DNA from: Acetivibrio saccincola | Lineage (GTDB): Bacteria > Bacillota > Clostridia > Acetivibrionales > Acetivibrionaceae | NCBI RefSeq assembly: GCF_002844395.1 | Contig: NZ_CP025197.1 | Coordinates: 2,356,001-2,420,000, forward strand | Reading direction: 5' to 3' | Length of the DNA stretch: 64,000 nucleotides | Shown: positions 1 through 8,787 of the stretch, piece by piece | How positions within the stretch are numbered: position 1 is the stretch's first letter | Layout: every line of letters starts with the position of its first letter | Notes under the pieces: model-generated | What the model saw: only the letters and a program-made list of their open reading frames with translations | The model's database searches: none | What the model was told of the DNA's origin: nothing | Program-made: the position numbers and the translations under genes

Positions 1-2225
1 GCAATAATTGCATCATCCAAATATTTATCAACTTTATCCAAAGCTTCATCTAAGGTTAAACCTCTTATATCTATTTCCGTAGAAATATTTTTAGCCTTTG
101 ATGTACCTATTTCACCTAGCCCTGATTTTTCTATAACATCCTTTTGTTCATCTATAAGCTCTAAAGTTGATATATGAACATTTACCTTCATTATCCCCGC
201 CTGTACCAACACTTCCCCTTCCTTGTCAGGAGGTGCAATTACAGTTGCCTTTTGGTTAAGGTCAGCAATTAAAACTGTATCGCCGGGTTTTAAATTTTTA
301 GGAACCTTATATGATTTATTTCTTTTTATTAATTCACTTGAAAGCTTCCCTTCTATGTCATCAATTTTATTTTTAAGCTTCAGTCTCATTTCTTCTGCCT
401 TTTTTTGCCTTAATTCAATCTGACTTTCCTTCTGGAGTTTCTTTATCTCAGAAATTATTTCTTCTGATTCCCTCTTAGCTTCAAGAAGAATCTTTCTTGC
501 TTCTTCTCGGGCCTCCTTTATTAACCTATCCCTGCTTTTATTCAGCTTTTCTTTTTTTTCTTCAATTTCCCTTTTTAGTTTTTCTGCTTCAAGCCTGTAC
601 TTTTCCGCCATCTGTTTTTCGCTTTCCGTCTGGCTTAAATTTTTCTCAATGGACTGGAGCATATCTTCAAATTTAATATCTTCCCTTGTTAAAAATTCCT
701 TTGCCCTTTCAATAACATCTTCCCTAAGACCTAATCTTTTAGATATGGCAAATGCATTACTCTTTCCGGGCACTCCTATAAGCAGCTTGTATGTAGGCTG
801 CAGTGTTTCAACATTAAATTCACAACAGGCATTTTCCACATGCTTTGTAGTTAAAGCATATACTTTAAGCTGGCTGTAGTGGGTGGTGGCAACTGTAACA
901 GCACCCCTTTGTCTTACATTTTCAAGTATTGATATTGCTAAGGCCGCCCCTTCTGTAGGATCAGTCCCTGCACCTAATTCGTCAAACAAAACAAGTGTAT
1001 TGTCATCTACATTATTTAGTATATTTACAATGTTTTTCATATGGGATGAGAAAGTACTGAGACTTTGCTCAATGCTCTGTTCATCTCCAATATCTGCATA
1101 AACTTTATTAAAAACATTAAGGCTGGTTCCCTCATTTGCCGGAACATGAAGCCCTGCCTGCATCATAAGGGTAAAAAGTCCCACCGTCTTTAATGTAACG
1201 GTTTTTCCTCCTGTATTAGGTCCCGTTATAACTAAGGTATCAAAATCCTCCCCAATCCAAAAATCTATAGGCACCACGGTTTTAACATCTAGAAGGGGAT
1301 GGCGTCCCTTTTTTATGACAATTTTACCCTCACTATTAATTTTAGGGCATGTGCATTTATAATTTAAACTAAGTTTTGACTTTGCAAAAATAAAGTCCAG
1401 CTTTGCCAAAAGAGAGACATTGGATTTTAACCCTTCTCCCATTCCCGCCACTTCTTCTGTTATTTCCTTTAGTATTCTTTCAATTTCAGCCTGTTCTTTG
1501 ATTTTAAGTTCTTTTATCTTATTATTTGCCTCAACAACCGCCATCGGCTCTATAAAAATGGTAGCACCGCTGGCAGAAGAGTCATGCACAAGACCCGGGA
1601 TTTCCCCCCTGTACTCCTGCTTTACAGGAATAACATATCTGTCCCCCCTCATTGTAACAATTGATTCCTGCATATATTTTTGATATTTAGGGGATTTTAT
1701 AATATCGTTTAATTTGTCCTTTATAGACTCCTGGGCATTTCTTATCTGTCTTCTTATATTGTTTAATGTGCTGCTTGCCGTATCTGCAATTTCTTCCTCA
1801 CTAATAATTGAGTTGCTTATTCTTTCCTCTAAGGGCCTGTTTGTCTCTAAAAGACTTATAAGCTCCTTTACTACGTTGTCTTGTTCTGCTTCAATCCTGT
1901 CTTTTGAAGCATAATTTTTCATGTTTCTCACAGCCCGGAGGACACCGGATATTTTTAACAGCTCTCCCGGGGTTAACATAGAACCTAACTCTGCCCTTTT
2001 TATGCTGTCCCTTATATCATAAATTCCGCCTAAAGGAGGCTCTCCTCTCCTAAAAATAAAACTTACCCCGTCAGATGTCTCCTTTAAAAGTTCTTTTACC
2101 CTGTTAAAATCCGTATCAGGCATTAAATCTTTTGCCAAGGCTTTCCCAAGGCTGGATGTAGCCAAATCCACCAATTTATTTATTATTTTATCAAACTCAA
2201 GTATTTTAATGGTTTTCTCATTCAT
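1..2225 (-). CDS. mutS2: Endonuclease MutS2 (3' end cut by window edge)
   Basis: The reading frame opens at ATG 2225 behind an AGAGGT ribosome-binding site and runs off the left edge without a stop, so about 741 residues are visible. In order they show the MutS core and clamp region, the ABC-type ATPase with Walker A GPNTGGKT and Walker B LVLFDELGAGTDP, a long charged coiled coil (KLKREIEEKKEK and similar), and the start of the C-terminal Smr domain (DIRGLTLDEAL). This order is diagnostic of MutS2, which lacks the mismatch-recognition domain of MutS1. MutS2 is known for suppressing homologous recombination and, in Bacillus, for rescuing collided ribosomes. The missing C-terminus is a window effect, not a pseudogene. 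Confidence 0.95.
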   Translation of the reverse strand, partial: MNEKTIKILEFDKIINKLVDLATSSLGKALAKDLMPDTDFNRVKELLKETSDGVSFIFRRGEPPLGGIYDIRDSIKRAELGSMLTPGELLKISGVLRAVRNMKNYASKDRIEAEQDNVVKELISLLETNRPLEERISNSIISEEEIADTASSTLNNIRRQIRNAQESIKDKLNDIIKSPKYQKYMQESIVTMRGDRYVIPVKQEYRGEIPGLVHDSSASGATIFIEPMAVVEANNKIKELKIKEQAEIERILKEITEEVAGMGEGLKSNVSLLAKLDFIFAKSKLSLNYKCTCPKINSEGKIVIKKGRHPLLDVKTVVPIDFWIGEDFDTLVITGPNTGGKTVTLKTVGLFTLMMQAGLHVPANEGTSLNVFNKVYADIGDEQSIEQSLSTFSSHMKNIVNILNNVDDNTLVLFDELGAGTDPTEGAALAISILENVRQRGAVTVATTHYSQLKVYALTTKHVENACCEFNVETLQPTYKLLIGVPGKSNAFAISKRLGLREDVIERAKEFLTREDIKFEDMLQSIEKNLSQTESEKQMAEKYRLEAEKLKREIEEKKEKLNKSRDRLIKEAREEARKILLEAKRESEEIISEIKKLQKESQIELRQKKAEEMRLKLKNKIDDIEGKLSSELIKRNKSYKVPKNLKPGDTVLIADLNQKATVIAPPDKEGEVLVQAGIMKVNVHISTLELIDEQKDVIEKSGLGEIGTSKAKNISTEIDIRGLTLDEALDKVDKYLDDAII

Positions 2226-2272
2226 AACAGTACCTCTTTCACTGATACATTTTTTAAAAAAGTTTTATAGTA

Positions 2273-3724
2273 CTATTCTTCTTTAGATTCTTCTTTAGAT
2301 TCTTCTTTAGATTCTTCTTTAGATTCTTCTTCAGGCTCTTCAATTTCTTCTTCATGTCCTAGAACCATATTTATCAATTTTTCCGTATCCTCTGCTATTA
2401 TCTCCGTATGGCTAAAACTATAAGCATCTTCATTATTATTTAATACATTGTCCCATATCTTTTTAATGGCATCATTTAAACAAACCTTTACAGGTCCCCA
2501 AAGTGGTATTGCAGGATATGCCCTTCCATACTCTAACTGCTCTTTAAAAACCCCCCGCATTGGATGGTCTTTTATAAACGGGTTTTCACATGCCTTTTTT
2601 AAAGCCGGCAATTTTCCTGTCACTTTAGCATAATCAATCTGGGCATCTTCACTTGCTAAAAATTTTATAAGTTCTTTTGCATCATCTAAATTTTCTGATG
2701 ATTTGGACACAGCCAAAAAGCTTCCCCCTAAAAATGATACCCTGCCTTCAGGACCTGCCGGAACCATGGCAACACCTATATTATCAGTTAAAGAATCTTC
2801 TTCTGTCTCCTCCTCATCACTTTCTTTTTCCACAAGACTTTCTAACTTATTTACTGCAGATAATGCTAAAAATGCAGTAGCGTATTTCCCTTCAATAAAC
2901 ATATCTTCCACTTCTTCGTATGTTTTTTCCAATGACTCCCTGTCAATTAACCCTTCTAATGCAAGTTCACTGTAAAATTTTATCCCTTCCAGTACCTTTG
3001 GACTGTTAAATGCTGATTTAGTTCCGTCGGGATTTAAAAAATTCCCGCCGGCACTGTAAATCCACCATGAAAAGTCGTCTACAGGATTTAAATCCTTTCC
3101 TCCAAAGGCGCCTAATGCAGCTATTTCTTCATCCCCTATTTCCAGCTTATTAAGTTTTTTTAATGATTCTTTAAAAGTATTCCAAGTGGAAAAATCCCTT
3201 GAAGCATCTACTTCTGCCATCTCACAAGCATCTTTCCTGTAAAAAAGTACTTTTGTATCTAAAAACCATGGTACCGCTGTTATTTTTTCTTCCCCTTTTA
3301 TATTTGTTACATCTAAAGACGCCTTTACAAAATCACCTGTATTAATTACCCCGGACACATCAGCTAAAACATCTAAAGATGATATAGCTGCCACCCATTC
3401 CATATCCAGCTGTACAACATCAGGCATTTTGTCATTTTTAGCAGCATCGGTTATTTTTAAAAGTGCCTGGTTCCACTCTATTACCGTGGTGTTAACTTTA
3501 ATATGAGGATTTTTGCGTAAAAAAGGTTTTATTAAATTCATAAAATCCTTCTGTGAATTTTTACTGTTTTTCATAATCCAGACTTCAAGACTTGCATCTT
3601 TTTCTATTTCTAAAGAATCCTCTTCATCATTCTCATTATTTTCATTAACAATATCACTGCTGCATGCAGTAAAATTAAAAATTAATAATATAGATATTAA
3701 AAATAGAACTATCCTTTTTAGCAT
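2273..3724 (-). CDS. Extracellular solute-binding lipoprotein (ABC sugar-type, family 1)
   Basis: This 483-residue protein begins with a lipoprotein signal peptide whose lipobox ends FTAC at Cys21, so it should be anchored to the outer face of the membrane. The body matches family 1 solute-binding proteins for sugars and oligosaccharides (early LEVWIMKNSKNSQKDFMNL-type segment, later GPEGRVSFLGGSFLAVS). The last ~25 residues are an acidic tail built from four ESKE repeats, which is unusual for the family. No permease or ATPase gene lies beside it, so it is an orphan receptor in this window. ATG 3724 follows a GGGGGC Shine-Dalgarno. The ligand cannot be predicted. Confidence 0.85.
   Translation of the reverse strand: MLKRIVLFLISILLIFNFTACSSDIVNENNENDEEDSLEIEKDASLEVWIMKNSKNSQKDFMNLIKPFLRKNPHIKVNTTVIEWNQALLKITDAAKNDKMPDVVQLDMEWVAAISSLDVLADVSGVINTGDFVKASLDVTNIKGEEKITAVPWFLDTKVLFYRKDACEMAEVDASRDFSTWNTFKESLKKLNKLEIGDEEIAALGAFGGKDLNPVDDFSWWIYSAGGNFLNPDGTKSAFNSPKVLEGIKFYSELALEGLIDRESLEKTYEEVEDMFIEGKYATAFLALSAVNKLESLVEKESDEEETEEDSLTDNIGVAMVPAGPEGRVSFLGGSFLAVSKSSENLDDAKELIKFLASEDAQIDYAKVTGKLPALKKACENPFIKDHPMRGVFKEQLEYGRAYPAIPLWGPVKVCLNDAIKKIWDNVLNNNEDAYSFSHTEIIAEDTEKLINMVLGHEEEIEEPEEESKEESKEESKEESKEE
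2276..2329 (-). repeat. 12-bp tandem repeat encoding an ESKE tail
   Basis: The unit TTCTTCTTTAGA on the plus strand is repeated four times plus a partial copy, immediately before the lipoprotein stop codon. Because the unit is 12 bp, gain or loss of copies keeps the reading frame and changes only tail length. Confidence 0.9.
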
Positions 3725-3831
3725 TGACTATAAGCCCCCTTCATCGAAAAATAATACGTCCAATAAATAATATTATATACTTTATCTTAAAAAAACAACA
3801 GAGGTTATTTATTTTCTGTACATAAAATGCA

Positions 3832-3870
3832 AACAGACTGTACAGCCTTATATGGCTATACAGTCTGCCT
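3832..3870 (-). terminator. Hairpin after the HAD/kinase/regulator operon
   Basis: CAGACTGTA and TACAGTCTG form a 9-bp stem extended by GCC/GGC around a TTATAT loop. It lies between the stop of the LuxR-type regulator and the start of the lipoprotein gene. The T-tract on the minus strand is weak (TTTGCATTTT), so termination is likely but not certain. Confidence 0.6.
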
Positions 3871-4044
3871 GCACAAATCATGTTACTTAAAAATCAAATC
3901 TGTCCCGTTATCTCCCCTATATAAAACTGTTGTCTACAAATATCCCTATGTTGCTCTTCATGTGGCAATTCTCTTTTCTTTTACCTTAATTATATCCTTT
4001 TACTTCTAAATTTAGAAGGGTTATTTTTTATCACCCTGCAAAAC

Positions 4045-4704
4045 TTATCCATTATCACTTTTATACTTTTTCTTTTCTAAAATACCCTTTGTTTGTACTT
4101 TTCTTACTGCTTCTTTGCTATTTTTAACCCCAAGTTTTTTCAATATGTTTCTTATCTGTGTTTTTATTGTGTTTTCTGTTTTTATAAGTTTTTCCTGTAT
4201 TTCAGATCTGGTATAACCTTTTTCTAAAAGCTCAAATACTTCCTTTTCTGCACTTGTTAAATCTTTTAATTGCTCCTCTTTTTTTAATTTACTAAAATCA
4301 GCAATTAATAATTCATATGCTTTATAAGAGGATTTCTCATTATAAACTTCCCTTATTTCATCTGCTATAGTTTTATAATCGGTTTTTTTCACATATTTAA
4401 CCGCACCTGCAGTAAATGAATCTATAATTAATTCTTTTTCCTCAAAAGATGTCAGCATGATAATTTTAGCATCTTTCTTAAGCTCTTTTATTTCTAAAGC
4501 CGCCTCTATCCCGTCATATTTATTGCTACTTAAACTAATATCCATCAATATTACATCAAAACTTAAATTATCCTTTATTAATTTTACTGCAGACTCCTTG
4601 CTGTCAGCAGTTCCAACCACCCTTATATCATCTTCTTTATTTAAAAGATTAGATATCGCAATAAGCCAGTTTTGCTCATCATCAACAGCAATCACCTTTA
4701 TCAC
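4045..4704 (-). CDS. LuxR/NarL-type response regulator
   Basis: About 219 residues. An N-terminal receiver domain has the acidic pair in VDDEQ, the phosphoacceptor in ILMDIS and the conserved Lys in VKKTD. A C-terminal LuxR-type helix-turn-helix follows (LTSAEKEVFELLEKGYTRSEI). GTG codons at 4707 and 4704 are both possible starts; 4704 sits 7 nt after AGGAGG and is preferred. The upstream histidine kinase gene ends 28 nt before this start, so the kinase is the likely partner. Targets are unknown. Confidence 0.88.
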   Translation of the reverse strand: MIKVIAVDDEQNWLIAISNLLNKEDDIRVVGTADSKESAVKLIKDNLSFDVILMDISLSSNKYDGIEAALEIKELKKDAKIIMLTSFEEKELIIDSFTAGAVKYVKKTDYKTIADEIREVYNEKSSYKAYELLIADFSKLKKEEQLKDLTSAEKEVFELLEKGYTRSEIQEKLIKTENTIKTQIRNILKKLGVKNSKEAVRKVQTKGILEKKKYKSDNG

Positions 4705-4732
4705 CACATCCCCTCCTTATCCTTTAATATGC

Positions 4733-6103
4733 TTATTCCCTTTTTGCAGGAAATGTAAGAAATACAGTTGTCCCAAGATTTTCTTTACTTTTTATAAAAA
4801 TGTTACCGCCGTGTTTTTGCATAACATGTGCACAATAGGTAAGTCCTAATCCTAAATTATTTCTAAACTTTTTGGTGGTATAAAAGGGCTTGTAAATATA
4901 ATTTAATTCGCTTTTACTTATCCCTTTGCCATTATCAGATATAGAAACGGTAATGGATTTTTTGTCCTTGAAGACATTAATACGGATTTTCCCTTTTTTA
5001 TTAGTTTCAATAGATTCAACGGCATTTTTAATTATATTATAAATTACTTCTTTAGTGTGTATATCATCACAATAAATGAAAATATCATCTTCACAATTTG
5101 AATTTATGTCTACTTCAATGGAACTGCTAATTTCATTATTTACAATGAAAATAACCCCATCCAGCATTTCTTTTAAATTTTTATTTTTCATAACCAGCTT
5201 AAAATCTTCTGTTTTTTCCTTTATTCTATTTATAATTTCCAGCATACTTTGAGAAGTTTCTTCAATAATCCCGATTTCTTCAGGCACATTTTTATTTAAT
5301 TTTTCATAATCACTTTTTAAATTGTGAAGACAGGTGGAAATAATTAAAACATTGTTTTTAAGTGCGTGATTAAGAATCATTGTCCCGGATGACATTACTT
5401 TTAATGAATAGTCCCTTTGAATTTTTTCAAGTTTAAGCCTTACATCCAATACTCCTGAACTTAATAAAAAATAAACAAAAAATGGCAACATAATAACAAA
5501 GAAAATCATATTAAACCTGAAATTTTCTACATACCCCACAAGCCTGGACAAATAAACAGAAAACATTTGAAAAAGCACCGGACTTGTAAAAAGCAAAACA
5601 ACTGAATACCGCTTTCTTTCACCTGGACTTTTTTGTCTAATCATTCTTTTTACAATAATGAAGAACCCAATTAAAATATATGGTATGGCATATAAATTAA
5701 TAATAATATAATTGTATTTCGGTTTTGGAAACAAATTCCCGTTGTTTATTGTATTTATCAGTGCAAAAACCGGGGGCAGAATAAATAAGTATTTTAGAAT
5801 GCTTTTTATTTTGTTTTCCTTTATTACATATGTAAAGCTAAATCTTAAAAAAGCATACGGCAAAAACAAAATGTTAAGTAAAGTACAGCATACATATATC
5901 CAACCTGACACGGTCAGAACATTTTCATGTATATTTATGTGATTTTGAAAGTAAGGAATAAAGTTTTCAATAAGTGCTCTTCCAAAGGCTCCCGAACCAC
6001 CTATAAAAGCAGTTATGGAAGCCCATCTCATTTCTTCATTTTTAGGGTCTTTCAATATTAAAAATATTGAAAGCGTCCATAAAGATATAAATATTATAGT
6101 CAT
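4733..6103 (-). CDS. Membrane sensor histidine kinase
   Basis: The N-terminal ~220 residues contain several hydrophobic segments, consistent with a multi-pass membrane sensor. The phosphoacceptor region is non-canonical (ILNHALKNNV), more like the Spo0B/CitA type than the usual HExxxP box. The C-terminal ATPase is complete, with N-box IIKNAVESI, DNGKGI and GLGLTYC. A GTG at 6151 would overlap the upstream HAD gene by 46 bp. ATG 6103 lies 2 nt after the HAD stop, with GGGATGGG upstream and translational coupling, and is preferred. It forms an operon with the HAD gene and the regulator. The signal is unknown. Confidence 0.85.
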   Translation of the reverse strand: MTIIFISLWTLSIFLILKDPKNEEMRWASITAFIGGSGAFGRALIENFIPYFQNHINIHENVLTVSGWIYVCCTLLNILFLPYAFLRFSFTYVIKENKIKSILKYLFILPPVFALINTINNGNLFPKPKYNYIIINLYAIPYILIGFFIIVKRMIRQKSPGERKRYSVVLLFTSPVLFQMFSVYLSRLVGYVENFRFNMIFFVIMLPFFVYFLLSSGVLDVRLKLEKIQRDYSLKVMSSGTMILNHALKNNVLIISTCLHNLKSDYEKLNKNVPEEIGIIEETSQSMLEIINRIKEKTEDFKLVMKNKNLKEMLDGVIFIVNNEISSSIEVDINSNCEDDIFIYCDDIHTKEVIYNIIKNAVESIETNKKGKIRINVFKDKKSITVSISDNGKGISKSELNYIYKPFYTTKKFRNNLGLGLTYCAHVMQKHGGNIFIKSKENLGTTVFLTFPAKRE

Positions 6104-6105
6104 AA

Positions 6106-6789
6106 TCACCCATCCCTTACAAATGCCAGGCTGTTTATTTTGTTCATCCACTTTTTTGTTCTTTTATTTACAATTATAGCATATTTAGAGTACATAAGAA
6201 TTTTTTTATCATGTTTTGAATCTGCAATTGAAATAATTTCATCTTTATTGAACATTTTTATATAATTTTCTTTAAAATTTTTTAAATGAGTTAAATCTAC
6301 AAAGGCTCTGCCACCGGATTCAAATACCTCTAAGCATTTATATTTGACATTAAAATATTTTCCATATTCTTTTATCACCGGTTCTATAGAGGTGGATAAC
6401 AAAATAACTTTTATTCCATTATCTTTTAAATAAAATATCAAATCATGAACATCCTGTATAAACCTGTTTTTAAGTATTTCATTAAAAAGCTCCCTTCCCC
6501 CCTTATTTAAATCATTAAGGGTGTATTTATTATAATTTTTATAAAAGGCTTTTTGAAATAATTCTCTATTAAAGAAATCCAGTAAAAGATATATTGGAAT
6601 TTTTGTAAGGCAAAAAAATACAGCCCAGGGCTTGTATAAAGATTTTAGTCTCTTTTTTTGTAAAAATAAAAACAAATCCAATACATTTGACTTTGTTATT
6701 GTGTTGTCCACATCAACAATTGCATATTTTATTCCCTCTTTTGCAATCTTATCTACTATTTTACTATACTTATACATAGCATCCTCCAA
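6106..6789 (-). CDS. HAD-superfamily phosphatase
   Basis: The protein has about 227 residues, or 223 if translation starts at the in-frame Met in MEDAMYKY. HAD motif I is DVDNT, with catalytic Asp and acid/base Asp. Motif II is the Ser/Thr in LLSTS. A Lys-containing segment and motif IV-like ADSKHDKK follow. A hydrophobic stretch around residues 50-75 (AVFFCLTKIPIYLLL) suggests a C1-type cap or membrane contact, as in HAD-IB enzymes. It is the first gene of a HAD/kinase/regulator operon, and coupling to a two-component system is unusual. The substrate is unknown. Confidence 0.75.
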   Translation of the reverse strand: MEDAMYKYSKIVDKIAKEGIKYAIVDVDNTITKSNVLDLFLFLQKKRLKSLYKPWAVFFCLTKIPIYLLLDFFNRELFQKAFYKNYNKYTLNDLNKGGRELFNEILKNRFIQDVHDLIFYLKDNGIKVILLSTSIEPVIKEYGKYFNVKYKCLEVFESGGRAFVDLTHLKNFKENYIKMFNKDEIISIADSKHDKKILMYSKYAIIVNKRTKKWMNKINSLAFVRDG

Positions 6790-6854
6790 AAAAATTGTAT
6801 CTTTTTTGTGAATTCATTGCTATAAATGGTTTCTTATATTATGATATACAAATA

Positions 6855-6898
6855 AAAACCATTGCGCAATACGCCTTTTTATTGCACAATGGTTTTTA
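6855..6898. terminator. Bidirectional hairpin
   Basis: AAACCATTGCGCAATA pairs with TATTGCACAATGGTTT with one mismatch over about 16 bp. It is flanked by an A-run on one side and a T-run on the other, so it could stop transcription either way. It lies between spoIVA and the HAD gene and is the second hairpin after spoIVA. Confidence 0.65.
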
Positions 6899-7016
6899 AT
6901 CATTTATAAATTTATTTCCGTCTCTTTACCCATACCATTTTTAAACAAGTTATTATAAAACTAAGATATCTTTTAAAAGTTTAATAACACGTCCGGCAAT
7001 TTTTTTTATTTGATAA

Positions 7017-7054
7017 AAAAAGACACTGCCATTTAATATATCAGTGCCTTTTTA
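7017..7054 (-). terminator. spoIVA terminator
   Basis: On the minus strand GGCACTG and CAGTGTC pair with one G-U wobble, followed by seven T, starting 14 nt after the spoIVA stop. This is a standard intrinsic terminator. Confidence 0.8.
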
Positions 7055-7067
7055 AGTATATTTTTAA

Positions 7068-8546
7068 TTAAAGTATTATGCAAATAAGGCCTCCGCTTCC
7101 CTCATTAATTATTTTTTGAAGGGTTTCCTGTAGTTTTAACTGTGCATCTTCCGGCATTCTGCCTAATTTATTTTGAAGCCCCTCGCTTACAAGCTCATGA
7201 AGGGATTTTCCAAAAATATTGGACTGCCATAATTTTTCCGGTTCTCCCTCAAATTCTTTCAATAGATAATTTACAAGTTCTTCAGACTGTTTTTCCGTAC
7301 CTACCAAAGGTGCTATCTCAGTTTCAATATCAGCCCTTATCATATGAATAGACGGCGCACTTGCCCTAAGTTTTACTCCAAACCTGCTGCCATGTTTTAC
7401 TATTTCAGGCTGTTCCAATGTCAGTTCACTAATTTGCGGTGTCACTATACCGTAGCCTTTTAGCTTTACATCATTAAGTGCATACTCAATTTTGTCATAC
7501 TCTTTTTTCACCCTGGCCAAATCCTTCATAAGGCTTATTAATTTATGTTCACCGCTAATTTCAATTTCAGTCATTTCACTTAGCACCCGGTAAAAAAGCC
7601 CGTCTTCAACATTAATCTCTACTAAGGCATTTCCACTTCCTAAATTTATGTTGTCTACATAGGCTTTTTTAATAAACTCATACTCATCAAATTTTTCTAC
7701 TGCCCCTTTTATCTCTCGTATTCTCTCAATTCCATCAAATACATCCCTTACGGCATTAATCATATCAACTTTAAGCCAGTACTCATCTTCTAAAGACTCT
7801 ATCCATTTTGGAATGTTAATGCCAATTTCCCTGATAGGAAATTCAAGGAGTACACTCTCCATTATATTATTTAAATCCTCTATTTTAAGCTGTGCACAGT
7901 TTACTGCAACTACAGGAACTTGATATTTTTCCTCAAGTTCTTGTCTCAAACTTTCAGTTTCTACATCCCCCGGGCTTGTTGAATTTAAAAGAACTATAAA
8001 AGGCTTGTTTATTTCTTTTAATTCATTTATAACCCGTTCCTCTGCTTCAACATAATCTTCCCTCTCAATATCAGTTATACTTCCATCTGTTGTTACTACC
8101 AGTCCTATTGTAGAATGGTCATTTATAACTTTCTTTGTTCCAACTTCAGCAGCTTCAACAAATGGAACCTGATGGTCAAACCAAGGGGTGGAAACCATTC
8201 TTGGAGCATCATTTTCCATATGCCCTACCGCACCTTTTACCATATAACCCACACAGTCAACCAGTCTTACCTTAAATTTTATATTTTCATCAAGTACAAT
8301 TTCCACTGCTTCATTTGGAACAAACTTTGGCTCAGTAGTCATTATTGTGCGTCCTGAAGCACTTTGGGGTAATTCATCCTTTGCTCTTCCCTTTGAATAC
8401 TCATTTTCAATATTGGGTATTACCAACAAGTCCATAAATCTTTTAATAAATGTGGATTTTCCCGTCCTGACCGGTCCTACAACACCTATATATATGTCAC
8501 CCTGTGTTCTTTCCGATATTTGCTGGTATATATTATACTTTTCCAA
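7068..8546 (-). CDS. spoIVA: Stage IV sporulation protein A (coat-basement ATPase)
   Basis: The 492-residue length equals Bacillus subtilis SpoIVA. The N-terminus reads GDIYIGVVGPVRTGKST, containing the Walker A motif. The rest covers the ATPase, middle domain and conserved hydrophobic C-terminus (GGLICIIL). In known spore formers SpoIVA polymerises with ATP hydrolysis on the forespore outer membrane and is the platform for the spore coat; its C-terminus contacts SpoVM. The start is TTG at 8546, 9 nt after AAGGGGG; the ATG just upstream is out of frame. The gene is monocistronic. It is direct evidence that the organism makes endospores. Confidence 0.97.
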   Translation of the reverse strand: MEKYNIYQQISERTQGDIYIGVVGPVRTGKSTFIKRFMDLLVIPNIENEYSKGRAKDELPQSASGRTIMTTEPKFVPNEAVEIVLDENIKFKVRLVDCVGYMVKGAVGHMENDAPRMVSTPWFDHQVPFVEAAEVGTKKVINDHSTIGLVVTTDGSITDIEREDYVEAEERVINELKEINKPFIVLLNSTSPGDVETESLRQELEEKYQVPVVAVNCAQLKIEDLNNIMESVLLEFPIREIGINIPKWIESLEDEYWLKVDMINAVRDVFDGIERIREIKGAVEKFDEYEFIKKAYVDNINLGSGNALVEINVEDGLFYRVLSEMTEIEISGEHKLISLMKDLARVKKEYDKIEYALNDVKLKGYGIVTPQISELTLEQPEIVKHGSRFGVKLRASAPSIHMIRADIETEIAPLVGTEKQSEELVNYLLKEFEGEPEKLWQSNIFGKSLHELVSEGLQNKLGRMPEDAQLKLQETLQKIINEGSGGLICIIL

Positions 8547-8713
8547 CCCATAGAACCCCCTTACTTTTATTTTGGATCTAAAGTAATGTTATTTTCTACC
8601 TAAAACCTTTGCATTTTTTAAGAAATATCCAAAAAACAACTTAAGGTTTAAGTACTAGTACCTTTATCAATATAAATATATTGTGCATATCCATTTATTA
8701 TTACAAAAAGGAT

Positions 8714-8746
8714 AAAAAAAAAAGACAGATTTTCTCTGCCTTCTTT
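8714..8746 (-). terminator. gpsA-operon terminator
   Basis: On the minus strand AAGGCAGA and TCTGTCTT form an 8-bp stem with a GAAAA-type loop and a run of ten T, 40 nt after the gpsA stop. Confidence 0.85.
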
Positions 8747-8787
8747 TAAATATCTCTTATTTACAACCAATATTATTTTTTATTAAT

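Noticed and set aside
1-2225. mutS2 as a truncated pseudogene
   Set aside because: The frame is open to the window edge and only the Smr C-terminus is missing; the same logic applies to recG at the right edge.
2276-2329. CRISPR-like repeats
   Set aside because: The units are directly adjacent with no spacers and are in coding frame.
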